Made by a program: the position numbers and the translations under genes
In this document: piece after piece, positions 8,671-17,285 of the stretch
How the letters are laid out: each line of letters opens with the position of its first letter
Position numbering within the stretch: position 1 is the first letter of the stretch
The notes under the pieces: model-generated
Database searches by the model: none
The model's input: the letters and a program-made list of their open reading frames with translations, nothing else
Told to the model about the DNA's origin: nothing
DNA from: Stutzerimonas stutzeri
GTDB lineage: Bacteria > Pseudomonadota > Gammaproteobacteria > Pseudomonadales > Pseudomonadaceae
NCBI RefSeq assembly: GCF_024448985.1
Contig: NZ_JAMOII010000002.1
Span: forward strand, 310,001 to 374,000
Length of the DNA: 64,000 nt
Direction: 5' to 3'

Positions 8671-9630
8671 ATGGAGCGCCTAACGCTGTTGTCCTTGGGC
8701 AGCATCAATGCCGATTTTCAGGTGCGGGTCGACGAACCGCCCGGCGGTCGCGAGACCCTGCTGGCCCATGATCTGTGTCGCCTGTCCGGCGGCAAGGCCA
8801 GCAATACCGCCTACCTCGCTGCACGCTTCGGCCATCGCAGCATCCTGCTGGGTCGGGTGGGTGACGACGATCTGGCCGAGCAGGCGCTCGGCCCATTGCG
8901 CGAGGCTGGGATAGAGATCGACGGCGTCGGTCGCGCGGCGGGCCAGGCCACTGGCGTTTCGATGATCATGGTGCCGCCGGATGCAAAGAAGCACATCGTG
9001 CTGGCGACCAATGCCAACGATTGCTGGGACGAGGCGGCCGCCGATGCCATCTGTTCATGCATCGAGAGCTGCGAGACCCCGGCCCGTCTGGCGCTCGACT
9101 ACGAAATCCCCGCCTGGGTGGTGCGGCGCGCCGTCGAGACCGCGGCGCGCCGAGACATCCCGGTGGTGCTCGATCCGTCGTTTCCGGATCGGCTGGAGCG
9201 CGACCTGCTGCCGATGTTGCACGCGATCACGCCGAACGCCGACGAGGCCGAAGCGCTGGTCGGGTATCCGGTCGACAACATCGAGGCCGCTGCCGATACC
9301 GCGCGTGAGTTGCAGCGGGCCGGCACGGAGATCGTTTGCATCAAGCTGAGTGATGGCGGTTGCGTCCTGGCCTGTGGCGAGGAGGGTTCGCATATTCCGC
9401 CGGGGCAGGTGGAGCCGGTCGATACCACGGGCGCCGGCGATGCCTTTACCGGCGTCTTCGCCATCGCGTTGCTGGAGGGGCGCGCGCCACGCGAAGCCGC
9501 TGCCTGGGGCGTGGCCGCGGCCAACCTGGCCGTCACCGCCTATGGCTCGCAGCCGGCGTATCCCGATCGTGAACAGGTCGCCGCGATGGCGCAGCAGCTG
9601 TTGCGTGCTGCGAGGGTGCTGCATGACTGA
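8671..9630 (+). CDS. PfkB/ribokinase-family carbohydrate kinase
   Basis: Cytosolic sugar kinase of 319 residues. Signature 1 is GGKASNTAYLAARFG near residue 35, and signature 2 is DTTGAGDAFTGVF near residue 250, with the catalytic Asp in GAGD and the anion hole. The sugar cannot be named. The start is the ATG at 8671 with GGAG seven bases upstream; ATG 8665 and TTG 8650 are alternatives. Its end overlaps the GH65 phosphorylase start by eight bases, so the kinase probably acts on a sugar released by that enzyme or on its precursor. Confidence 0.88.
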   Translation: MERLTLLSLGSINADFQVRVDEPPGGRETLLAHDLCRLSGGKASNTAYLAARFGHRSILLGRVGDDDLAEQALGPLREAGIEIDGVGRAAGQATGVSMIMVPPDAKKHIVLATNANDCWDEAAADAICSCIESCETPARLALDYEIPAWVVRRAVETAARRDIPVVLDPSFPDRLERDLLPMLHAITPNADEAEALVGYPVDNIEAAADTARELQRAGTEIVCIKLSDGGCVLACGEEGSHIPPGQVEPVDTTGAGDAFTGVFAIALLEGRAPREAAAWGVAAANLAVTAYGSQPAYPDREQVAAMAQQLLRAARVLHD

Positions 9631-12025
9631 GTCGAACGCTCCGAGCCAAGTGGTTTTCGATAGCTACGACCCGGATGACGAACGCCGGCGCGAGGCGCTG
9701 CTGGCACTGGGCAATGGCCTGTTGGGCTGCCGCGCCTGCGCGCCGGAGGCAGCCGCCCTGCATTCGGCTGATGGGGGTGACCATTACGCCGGCCTGTACC
9801 GTGCCGGCTGGTACGACGATGCTCCGCGCGAGGTCAATGGCAGTGCGGTGCGGATGGCCGCGCTGGTCAACCTGCCCGACCCGTTCGGCCTGAGCTTCGC
9901 GCTGGACGACGGCGACTGGTACAGCCTCGACGGTGTCGAGCTGCGCGGGTACCGCCAGTGCCTGACGCTGGAAAACGGCCTGCTGGAGCGCGAGCTGGAT
10001 TTCGTCTTGGCGGGCCATGCGCTGCGGCTGCACGAGACGCGCTTCGTCAGCATGGCCTCGCCACAGCTTGCGGTGCTGCGTTGGGAGCTCAAGGTACCGC
10101 GAGACGTCGCTCGCATCCGTCTTCGCGCGATCCTCGATGGCGGCGTGACCAATGCGGCGATCCCCCGCAATGACGCGTACGAAGGGCGACGTCTCAGTGC
10201 GCTGAGCATCCAGCACGACGAGCAGGGGCGTGCTGCGCTGAGTGCCAGCGTCGACGACAACCATCGCCGCCTGGCGATGGCCGTGGGCCTCCGCACGCCG
10301 GGGCAGGAATCGCACTGGCATGGCCAGCAGGTCGAGCAGCGGCTCATCCAACAGGCTGAATGCACGGTGCCGGCGGACGGGCGGCTGGTCATCGAAAAGC
10401 GGGTGTTGGTGCAGGTCGATGACGAGCGGCCAGCCGACGATGATCACGCGCGCGAGCAGGTGCTCCAGCAACTGCCGCAGGCTGATTTCGACGACCTGCA
10501 ACGCGCGCACACCGATGCCTGGGAGCAGCTGTGGCGGCGCATGCCGATCGAATCGGATGATGCCCAGCTGCAGCTGGCGCTGCGCTTTCATGCCTTTCAT
10601 CTCTTGCAAACGGTGTCAGGGAACAGCGTCGGCAAGGATCTCGGCTTTCCCCCGCGCGGCTGGATGGAGGGGTACTACGGCCAAGTGTTCTGGGATGAGC
10701 TGTTCGCCTTCCCGTTTCTCGTCACCCATTTTCCCGAGCTGGCGCGCAACCTGGTCGACTATCGCCATCGACGTCTGGATACGGCCCGTGAACGGGCGCG
10801 TCGAGCCGGTTTGCGCGGCGCCATGTTTCCCTGGCGCAGTGCCGACAGTGGCGAGGAGGAAACCCCGCCATGGCAGTTCAACCCGATGTCGGGGCGCTGG
10901 ATGCCCGATCACACCCACCTGCAGCGCCATATCGGCTCGGCGGTGGCGTTCGATGCGTGGCAACTCTATCTCGCCACCGGTGACGAAGCGCTGCTGGCCG
11001 GGCCGGTCGGCGAGCTGATCATCGAAGTGGCGCGCTTCTGGGCCAGCCTGGCGCGCTTCGACGAGTCTCGGCAGCGCTATCTGATCTGTGGCGTGGTCGG
11101 CCCCGATGAGTATCACGACGGCTATCCCGGCGCGGCGGAGCCCGGCCTGAACGACAACGCCTATACCAATCTGATGGCGGTCTGGACGCTGTGCTGCGCG
11201 CGGCAGGTGCTCGAGTTGCTCCCCAATGACAAGGCCGATGCGCTGCGCGACAGGCTGCAACTTGAAGCGAATGAGGTGGAGAATTGGGAGCGGATCAGCC
11301 AGCGCATCTATCTCCCCTTCGTGGAAGACGACGTGCTCAGCCAGTTCGAGGGGTTCGAAAGGCTCGAACTGCCTCCGCAAGAGTGGCTGCACGGCGACCG
11401 TCCGCGGCTGGACTGGATGCTCGAAGCGCGACATGACAGTTGTGACCGTTATCAGCTGACCAAGCAGGCGGATGTGCTGATGGCACACCATCTGTTGCCG
11501 CAACACCAGTATCAGGCGCTGTTTCAGTGGCTCGGCTATCGGCACGACGAGGACGCCCTGCATCGCACGCTGGCTTACCATCTGGCGCGCCTGACACATG
11601 AGTCGAGCCTGTCGAACGTCAGCTGCGCCGGCGCGCTGGCCGAGGTCGATAGCGAGGCGTCATGGGCCTATTTTCAGCAAACCCTGGATGTCGATCTGTG
11701 TACGCCGGGCGACGAAGGCACGCAGGAAGGCGTGCATCTTGGCGCCATGTCCGGGTCACTGGATGTGCTGCAGCGCCGTTACCTCGGCGTGCGGCCAGAG
11801 CTCGATGGCCTGCATGTTTTTCCCATGCCTCCGGCTGAGCTGCGGCGCGTGGCGCTGTCTTTGGTCTACCGTCAGGCGCGCCTGCATCTGCAGCTGGACG
11901 ATGGTTGGCTGACGGTGACGGCTGACAGCGCCAACCACCGGTCGGTAGCCGTGCATCACGCGGCAGGTCGCGAGCAGCTCGAACCGGGCCAGTCGCTGCG
12001 GATGCCATGTCGGGCATCGAAGTGA
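9623..12025 (+). CDS. Glycoside hydrolase family 65 disaccharide phosphorylase
   Basis: Protein of 800 residues with the GH65 layout: N-terminal beta-sandwich, (alpha/alpha)6 barrel and a small C-terminal sheet. The barrel has GYYGQVFWDELFAFPFL, and the catalytic-acid segment is VVGPDEYHDGYPG, with Glu in DEYH. Family members split maltose, trehalose, kojibiose, nigerose or related glucosides with phosphate, giving beta-glucose 1-phosphate. The exact glucoside is not predictable here. No beta-phosphoglucomutase or sugar transporter lies next to it, only a PfkB kinase that it overlaps by eight bases. The ATG at 9623 is in frame with a long upstream extension that is only shadow of the kinase gene. 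Confidence 0.9.
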   Translation: MTESNAPSQVVFDSYDPDDERRREALLALGNGLLGCRACAPEAAALHSADGGDHYAGLYRAGWYDDAPREVNGSAVRMAALVNLPDPFGLSFALDDGDWYSLDGVELRGYRQCLTLENGLLERELDFVLAGHALRLHETRFVSMASPQLAVLRWELKVPRDVARIRLRAILDGGVTNAAIPRNDAYEGRRLSALSIQHDEQGRAALSASVDDNHRRLAMAVGLRTPGQESHWHGQQVEQRLIQQAECTVPADGRLVIEKRVLVQVDDERPADDDHAREQVLQQLPQADFDDLQRAHTDAWEQLWRRMPIESDDAQLQLALRFHAFHLLQTVSGNSVGKDLGFPPRGWMEGYYGQVFWDELFAFPFLVTHFPELARNLVDYRHRRLDTARERARRAGLRGAMFPWRSADSGEEETPPWQFNPMSGRWMPDHTHLQRHIGSAVAFDAWQLYLATGDEALLAGPVGELIIEVARFWASLARFDESRQRYLICGVVGPDEYHDGYPGAAEPGLNDNAYTNLMAVWTLCCARQVLELLPNDKADALRDRLQLEANEVENWERISQRIYLPFVEDDVLSQFEGFERLELPPQEWLHGDRPRLDWMLEARHDSCDRYQLTKQADVLMAHHLLPQHQYQALFQWLGYRHDEDALHRTLAYHLARLTHESSLSNVSCAGALAEVDSEASWAYFQQTLDVDLCTPGDEGTQEGVHLGAMSGSLDVLQRRYLGVRPELDGLHVFPMPPAELRRVALSLVYRQARLHLQLDDGWLTVTADSANHRSVAVHHAAGREQLEPGQSLRMPCRASK

Positions 12026-12098
12026 GCAACTTGCGCTCTAGGTTCGCCCGCCGTTGCAACGACCCGAAACAAGCCCATCACCAGCGCGACGGAACGCC

Positions 12099-12149
12099 AT
12101 GAACGATTTTTTGATCGACACTTCGATCAGCCGAAAGGAGACCTTGTGA
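12099..12149 (+). CDS. Possible 16-residue leader ORF before mrpE
   Basis: A short frame starts at ATG 12099 and reads MNDFLIDTSISRKETL before a TGA at 12147-12149. That stop overlaps the mrpE GTG start (GTGA), and the mrpE ribosome site AAAGGAG lies inside it. The frame also spans the inverted repeat at 12112-12129. A ribosome reading it would open that hairpin and end on the mrpE start, the usual layout for coupling. Its own ribosome site is weak (CGGAA), so translation is uncertain. Confidence 0.35.
   Translation: MNDFLIDTSISRKETL
12112..12129 (+). promoter_or_regulatory. Inverted repeat TGATCGA-CACT-TCGATCA upstream of mrpE
   Basis: A perfect 7-4-7 inverted repeat ends four bases before the mrpE AAAGGAG site. 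In RNA it would form a small hairpin next to the ribosome site; in DNA it could be a repressor operator. It falls inside the candidate leader ORF. Confidence 0.45.
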
Positions 12150-12640
12150 GCAGAGAAACCGGATCGCACCGCCGCTGGATCGATGGACTGGGTTGGGTGC
12201 TGCTCTATGCCGCGGTCTGGGCGATGTTTGCTGGAGGCAGCGGTTGGGCCCTGGGTGTGCCAAGCGTACTGCTTGCTGCAGGGCTGTCGTTCTGGCTGGG
12301 TCTGCGGTCCTGGCAACCCTCGCTGGTAAGCCTGCCGGGCTTCGTCTGGTTCGTCCTCAAACACATGACGCTGGGTGCCTGGGACGTGGCGCTGCGCGCG
12401 CTGCATCCAGGGCGGTCGCTGCAGCCGGCGTGGGTCGATTACCCGCTGCGCTGCGAGTCGCCGCAGATACGGCTGTTGCTGTCGGCAATGGTCGGGCTGC
12501 TGCCGGGCACGCTGGCGTCGCGGATCGATGGCGACTGCATGCGTATGCACGTGCTGGACGAGCGGCAGCCGTGGGAAGCGACGCTGATCGAGCTGGAAGC
12601 GCGTCTGACCCAGTTGCTCCCCGCGAGGGACGAGCATTGA
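12146..12640 (+). CDS. mrpE: Mrp antiporter subunit E
   Basis: MnhE/MrpE family, 164 residues, with three N-terminal membrane helices and a soluble tail. The family signature PGTLASRIDGDCMRMHVLD (about residues 119-137) is clear. GTG start at 12146 with AAAGGAG five bases upstream. This is the first gene of an eight-gene antiporter operon in which neighbours overlap by one to eight bases. The subunit belongs to the membrane complex that exchanges sodium or potassium for protons. Confidence 0.9.
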   Translation: MSRETGSHRRWIDGLGWVLLYAAVWAMFAGGSGWALGVPSVLLAAGLSFWLGLRSWQPSLVSLPGFVWFVLKHMTLGAWDVALRALHPGRSLQPAWVDYPLRCESPQIRLLLSAMVGLLPGTLASRIDGDCMRMHVLDERQPWEATLIELEARLTQLLPARDEH

Positions 12641-12891
12641 TGGCGGTGTACTCGGCGCTGTTGCTGCTGACCATCGGCGTCGGTCTGGTGCGCGTCGTGC
12701 TGGGCCCGAAGCGGGTGGACCGGCTCCTTGCGATCCAGCTGTTCGGCACCGCCGGCACGGCTTTGCTGCTGGTCATGGCGCAGTGGCAGGAACAGCCCGC
12801 GCTGCGTGATGTGGCGCTGCTGCTGGGTTTGCTGGCGGCGGTTGCCAGTGCCGCGTTGGTGCAACTGCTGCGGCAAAGCCACCATGATTGA
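12640..12891 (+). CDS. mrpF: Mrp antiporter subunit F
   Basis: Protein of 83 residues with three membrane helices. The MrpF hallmark VRVVLGPKRVDRLLAIQLFGTAG (about 18-40) matches the GPTxxDRVxALD segment of the family. Its ATG overlaps the mrpE stop as TGATG. It is part of the small-subunit set (E, F, G) of the Mrp complex. Confidence 0.9.
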   Translation: MAVYSALLLLTIGVGLVRVVLGPKRVDRLLAIQLFGTAGTALLLVMAQWQEQPALRDVALLLGLLAAVASAALVQLLRQSHHD

Positions 12892-13180
12892 CCTACTTCT
12901 CAACGGCTTGAGTTGGTTGCTGCTGCTCGCCGGCCTGCTTTTCTTTGCCGCCGGCAGCATCGGCCTGCTGCGCTTTCCCGACGCGGTCAGCCGGCTGCAC
13001 GCCCTGACCAAGGCCGATACCCTGGGACTCGGACTGGTGGTCGCCGGCTTGTCGGTCCGCGCCGAGAGTCTGCTCGAAGTGGGACAGATGCTGCTGATCT
13101 GGCTACTGCTAATGGCCTCCAGCGCCACCGCCTGCCAGCTGCTGGCACGCCAGGCGAGCGAGGATCCGGACGATGACTGA
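12884..13180 (+). CDS. mrpG: Mrp antiporter subunit G
   Basis: Protein of 98 residues with three helices and the MnhG signature GSIGLLRFPDAVSRLHALTKADTLG at about 24-48. ATG at 12884 lies eight bases inside the end of mrpF; the longer upstream frame is shadow. It completes the E-F-G set and overlaps the next gene by eight bases. Confidence 0.9.
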   Translation: MIDLLLNGLSWLLLLAGLLFFAAGSIGLLRFPDAVSRLHALTKADTLGLGLVVAGLSVRAESLLEVGQMLLIWLLLMASSATACQLLARQASEDPDDD

Positions 13181-14081
13181 CTGGCTGTTCGACGGCACGC
13201 TGGGTCTGCTGTTGCTTGCACTCGCGCTGGGCGCGCTGCACGGGCGCAACCTCTACGCCAGCGTGCTGCTGTTCGTTGCCTTCGGCATGGTGATGGCGGT
13301 GATCTGGGCACGCTTGGGCGCGGCGGATCTCGCGCTGGCCGAGGCCGCCATCGGCGCCGGGCTGACCGGCGTGTTGCTGTTTGCCGCGCTGGCGCGTGAG
13401 CCGGGTCGCCAGGAATTGCCGGACATAACCCCGATCCGTCAGCGACTGGCGGCAGCGGTGGTGGTGTTGCCGTTGCTGTTCATGCTGCTGCAAGGCATCG
13501 CTCCGCTGGCCGAAGGCACATCAACGCTGCCCGATGAGCTTGACCGGGTGATGCCGCGCACCGGTGTCAGCCATCCGGTGACGGCGGTGCTGCTGAACGT
13601 GCGGGCCTGGGACACGCTGCTCGAACTGGCCGTGCTGCTGCTGGCGCTGCTCGGTGCACGACAGCTCGGCCCGCGCCGCCTCGATCTGGCCGAACCCTGG
13701 CCACTGTTGCGTGCCTGGGCACGGGTGCTGGCACCATTGCTGGTGCTGGCGGCGGGCTACATCCTCTGGCGCGGCGCCAGCTCGCCGGGCGGGGCCTTCC
13801 AAGCGGGTTCGCTGCTCGCTGCGGGCGTGGTGCTGCTGCGCCTGTCGGCTCTGCTGCCGAGGTTGCGCTGGTCGTTCGCTCCGCTGCGGCTGCTGGTGCT
13901 GGGCGGATTGTTGCTGTTCATCGGCGTAGCCATCGCCACCGCCTGGCTGGGCGATGGCTGGCTGAACTACCCGGACGATTCGGCCAAGCTCATCATCCTG
14001 CTGATCGAAGCCGTGGCCACCCTGTCGATCGCCGCCAGTCTGAGCCTGTTGGTCATTGGCGAAGGCGAGGAATCGTCATGA
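13173..14081 (+). CDS. Fused MrpA-tail (DUF4040/MbhE-like) and MrpB subunit
   Basis: Protein of 302 residues with about nine membrane helices. The first third (GRNLYASVLLFVAFGMVMAVIWARLGAADLALAEAAIGAG) matches the DUF4040/MbhD module that in classical Mrp sits at the C terminus of MrpA. The last half (ILWRGASSPGGAFQAGSLLAAG) is MnhB/MrpB, whose hallmark is the GPGGGFxxG loop. So the tail of MrpA and MrpB form one polypeptide here, and the proton-pumping core is encoded separately. This resembles archaeal Mbh-type arrangements. Confidence 0.85.
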   Translation: MTDWLFDGTLGLLLLALALGALHGRNLYASVLLFVAFGMVMAVIWARLGAADLALAEAAIGAGLTGVLLFAALAREPGRQELPDITPIRQRLAAAVVVLPLLFMLLQGIAPLAEGTSTLPDELDRVMPRTGVSHPVTAVLLNVRAWDTLLELAVLLLALLGARQLGPRRLDLAEPWPLLRAWARVLAPLLVLAAGYILWRGASSPGGAFQAGSLLAAGVVLLRLSALLPRLRWSFAPLRLLVLGGLLLFIGVAIATAWLGDGWLNYPDDSAKLIILLIEAVATLSIAASLSLLVIGEGEESS

Positions 14082-14359
14082 ACAGCGCACTGTTCTGGAT
14101 GGGTGTAGGCGCCGCGCTCTGGTTACTCGGGCTGCACGGGCTGCTGACGCTGCGCCAGGCGTTGCGGCGGGTCATCGCGTTCAATCTGATGGGCAGCGGT
14201 GTGTTTCTGGTGATGATCGCCCTGGCGACGCGCATTCAGCCGAGCGACCCGGTGCTGGTGGCGCTGGTGGTCACCGGCCTGGTGGTGGCGGTCAGCGCCA
14301 CGGCCCTGGCCTTGCGGTTGGCGGGTGCGGTGCAGGACGACCGGGAGCAGCGCCGATGA
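14078..14359 (+). CDS. mrpC: Mrp antiporter subunit C
   Basis: Protein of 93 residues with three membrane helices, similar to MnhC and NuoK. It has the NuoK-like segment RRVIAFNLMGSGVFLVMIAL and the conserved DPVLVALVVTGLVVAVSATALAL. It overlaps both neighbours by four bases (ATGA). Confidence 0.9.
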   Translation: MNSALFWMGVGAALWLLGLHGLLTLRQALRRVIAFNLMGSGVFLVMIALATRIQPSDPVLVALVVTGLVVAVSATALALRLAGAVQDDREQRR

Positions 14360-15792
14360 CGCCGGCACTCGCTCTGGCACTGGTGAGTCTGACCCTGCCG
14401 CTGCTGGGTGGCCTGCTTCTGCTGGGGATACAGCCGCGGCGTAAGGGGCTGTGGGTGATTGCAATCACCTTCGCCAGCTTGCTCGCCGCGGCTGCAGCCC
14501 TACATCACGTCATGCAGTTGGGACCGCAGCTGCTGAACATTGGCGGCTGGGACACCCCGCTGGCGATCCGCTTCCAGCTCACGCCGCTTACCGCCTTGCT
14601 GATGGTCTTCACCGCCGGGCTGCACCTGCTGGTGGCGCTTTACGCCGCGCGTAGCGCGCACGCCATCGGCAATGAGGACTACTGGCCCTTGTCCTGCCTG
14701 CTGCACGCCGCGCTGGTCGCCTTGTGGCTGTCGGGGGATCTGTTCAACCTCTACGTCACGCTCGAACTGCTCAGCCTCACGGCGGTTGCGCTGGTGGCGC
14801 TGGCCGGGCGCAAGGCTTACCGCCCGGCGTTCAACTACCTGATGCTTTCGCTGGCCGGGTCGCTTGCCTATCTGTTCGGCGTCGCGCTGTTGTATGGCCG
14901 CTACGGTGTGCTCGATATCCTGCTGCTGGCGGAACTGGCCGAAGCGGATGCCAGCACCCGGCTAGCGCTGCTGTTGATGAGTGTCGGATTGATGTTGAAA
15001 GCGGCGCTGTGGCCGCTGCATCTGTGGTTGCCGCCCGCGCACTCCGGCGCGCCGACGGCGGTCAGCGCCTTGCTCTCGGCGTTGGTGGTCAAGGGACCGA
15101 TCTACATTCTCTGGCTGGTCTGGACCCAAATTGCGCCGCCCGAACTGGGGCGCCATGCCGGCTTGCTGTTCGCTGTAGCGGGCATCCTGGCGTTGCTATC
15201 CGGTGGCTGGTCGGCTTTGCGGGCGCCGCGTTTGAAGATGCTGGTGGCCTATTCGACGGTCGCGCAACTGGGTTATGCGTTGCTGGCACTGGGTCTGCTG
15301 CTGCACTGGCAGGAACCGCGCATGACCGCCGCGTTGTGGCTGTTCATCCTTGCGCACGGCCTGGCCAAGGTGTCGATGTTTCTCTCTGCTGGCGAGCTGC
15401 TTCGGGTGCTCGGCACGCGCCGGGTGCGTGCATTGAAAGGCGCCAGCCAAAACATGCCGGTGGCGATGGCAGCCTTCGCGGTGGCCGGCGGCAGCCTGAT
15501 CGGTTTGCCGCCCAGTGGCGGCTTTCTCGCCAAATGGCTGTTGCTGCAACCGCTGTTCGAGCAGCCACAGCATTGGCCCTGGGCCTTCGGCGTGCTGCTC
15601 GGCACGCTGATGTCCGCCGCCTACGTATTTCGCGTAGTGGCGCTGGGCTTCGACCGCGCCCGACCGAATCCGCCCAGCGTCGTACCGGACCGCCTCGCGC
15701 AGTGGCTGGCGATGCTGCCGGCGCTGCTGGCCTTGAGCCTGGCGTTGATCAGCGAACCGCTGCTGCTCTGGCTTGGCGGGGTGGAGCGATGA
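14356..15792 (+). CDS. mrpD: Mrp antiporter subunit D (NuoN/M-like)
   Basis: Proton-translocating subunit of 478 residues with about 14 helices. It has the family pattern LFNLYVTLELLSLTAVALVAL, with the helix-5 Glu, then a helix-7 Lys region ending in LPPAHSGAPTAVSALLSALVVKGPIY, and LKMLVAYSTVAQLGYALLALG. ATG at 14356 overlaps mrpC by four bases. It is the first of three large subunits of this type in the operon. Confidence 0.9.
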   Translation: MTPALALALVSLTLPLLGGLLLLGIQPRRKGLWVIAITFASLLAAAAALHHVMQLGPQLLNIGGWDTPLAIRFQLTPLTALLMVFTAGLHLLVALYAARSAHAIGNEDYWPLSCLLHAALVALWLSGDLFNLYVTLELLSLTAVALVALAGRKAYRPAFNYLMLSLAGSLAYLFGVALLYGRYGVLDILLLAELAEADASTRLALLLMSVGLMLKAALWPLHLWLPPAHSGAPTAVSALLSALVVKGPIYILWLVWTQIAPPELGRHAGLLFAVAGILALLSGGWSALRAPRLKMLVAYSTVAQLGYALLALGLLLHWQEPRMTAALWLFILAHGLAKVSMFLSAGELLRVLGTRRVRALKGASQNMPVAMAAFAVAGGSLIGLPPSGGFLAKWLLLQPLFEQPQHWPWAFGVLLGTLMSAAYVFRVVALGFDRARPNPPSVVPDRLAQWLAMLPALLALSLALISEPLLLWLGGVER

Positions 15793-17285
15793 CCTGGACC
15801 AGTTGGTTGCCGTTAGCCATCGTGCTCAGCTCGATGCTGCCGGGGTTGCTCATCTTCATCTTGCGCGAGGAACAGCAGCGCACCCGTGTGGTGCTTAACC
15901 TGCTGGGCGTGGGCGTCAAGCTGCTGTTGGTGGGGGCAATGATCTACGGCGTCAGCCGCGGCCTGGAGTTCCGCTTCAGCCTGCCGTTCTTGCCCGGCGC
16001 GCCTTTGGTGCTGCAGGGCGATGCGCTGTCGCTGCTGTTCGTCGCGCTGTCTTCGGTGCTGTGGATGGCGACGACTGTCTATGCCATCGGCTATCTGGAA
16101 AACTCGCCGCTGCGCTCGCGCTTCTTCGGCTACTTCAGCCTCTGCGTCAGCGCTACCGTGGGGTTGGCCCTGGCGGGCAATCTGGTCAGCTTCCTGCTGT
16201 TCTACGAGATGCTCACCCTGGCGACCTTTCCGTTGGTGGTGCATCGTGGCACGCCTGAAGCGCTGCGGGCCGGACGCGTCTATTTAGCCTATACCGTAGG
16301 CGGCGGAGCGCTGGTGCTGATGGGGGTGGCGCTGCTGCACGGCCTGGCAGGCGGGCCGGATTTCCAGCCCGGCGGCTACCTGCTGGAACAGGTCGGTGAG
16401 CAGAATTTGGCACTGCGTGTGGCGTTCGTCTTGCTCATCGCTGGCCTTGGGGTCAAAGCGGCGCTGATTCCGCTGCACGGCTGGCTGCCCAAGGCGATGG
16501 TGGCGCCGGCGCCGGTCAGTGCGTTGTTGCATGCGGTAGCGGTGGTCAAGGCCGGCGCGTTCGGCATCATCCGCGTGGTCTATGACGTATACGGTGCGGA
16601 AGCGATGCGGCTGCTGGACATCGCCGGACCACTGCTCTGGCTGGCCGCGGCCACCATTCTCTATGGTTCCGTGCGCGCACTACAGCAGCAGGAACTTAAG
16701 AAACGCCTGGCCTACTCCACCATCAGTCAGGTGTCCTACGTCACCCTTGGGGTTGCCTTGCTCGGGCCGATCGCCGCGGTTGGCGGGCTGGTGCATCTGG
16801 TGCATCAGGGGCTGATGAAGGTCACGCTGTTCTATTGCGCGGGCAACTTCGCCGAAACGCTGGGCATTCACCGGATTCGCGAAATGGACGGCGTCGGCAA
16901 GCGCATGCCCCTGACCATGACTGCATTCAGCATCGGTGCGCTGGGCATGATCGGCATTCCACCCATCGCCGGCTTCGTCAGCAAATGGGCGCTGGGCATG
17001 GGCGCGCTCGAGGTTGGCCAGGACTGGGTGCTGCTGGTCCTGATGGGGTCGGCCTTGCTCAATGCGGCCTACTTCCTGCCGTTGCTGTGGCGCGGCTGGT
17101 TCGCCGAGCCGGCCGACTGGCATGAGGACAACTGGCGCGAGGAGCGCTGGGAGACGCACTGGATGTTGTTGCTACCGGCGCTGTTCACCGCACTACTGGC
17201 GGTGCTGGTCGGTTTGCTGGCTGGTACCGGATTGAGCCCGCTGGGCTGGGCGCAGCTGATCGTCGCCCGGGAGTTTGAAATATGA
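15789..17285 (+). CDS. Second NuoL/M/N-like antiporter subunit
   Basis: Protein of 498 residues with about 14 membrane helices, proton_antipo_M family. Key segments are LLFYEMLTLATFPLVVHRG (helix-5 Glu), HGWLPKAMVAPAPVSALLHAVAVVKAGAFG (helix-7/8 Lys) and LKKRLAYSTISQVSYVTLG. It could fill the role of the MrpA N-terminal core. ATG at 15789 overlaps mrpD by four bases and its own stop overlaps the next start. Confidence 0.88.
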   Translation: MTWTSWLPLAIVLSSMLPGLLIFILREEQQRTRVVLNLLGVGVKLLLVGAMIYGVSRGLEFRFSLPFLPGAPLVLQGDALSLLFVALSSVLWMATTVYAIGYLENSPLRSRFFGYFSLCVSATVGLALAGNLVSFLLFYEMLTLATFPLVVHRGTPEALRAGRVYLAYTVGGGALVLMGVALLHGLAGGPDFQPGGYLLEQVGEQNLALRVAFVLLIAGLGVKAALIPLHGWLPKAMVAPAPVSALLHAVAVVKAGAFGIIRVVYDVYGAEAMRLLDIAGPLLWLAAATILYGSVRALQQQELKKRLAYSTISQVSYVTLGVALLGPIAAVGGLVHLVHQGLMKVTLFYCAGNFAETLGIHRIREMDGVGKRMPLTMTAFSIGALGMIGIPPIAGFVSKWALGMGALEVGQDWVLLVLMGSALLNAAYFLPLLWRGWFAEPADWHEDNWREERWETHWMLLLPALFTALLAVLVGLLAGTGLSPLGWAQLIVAREFEI

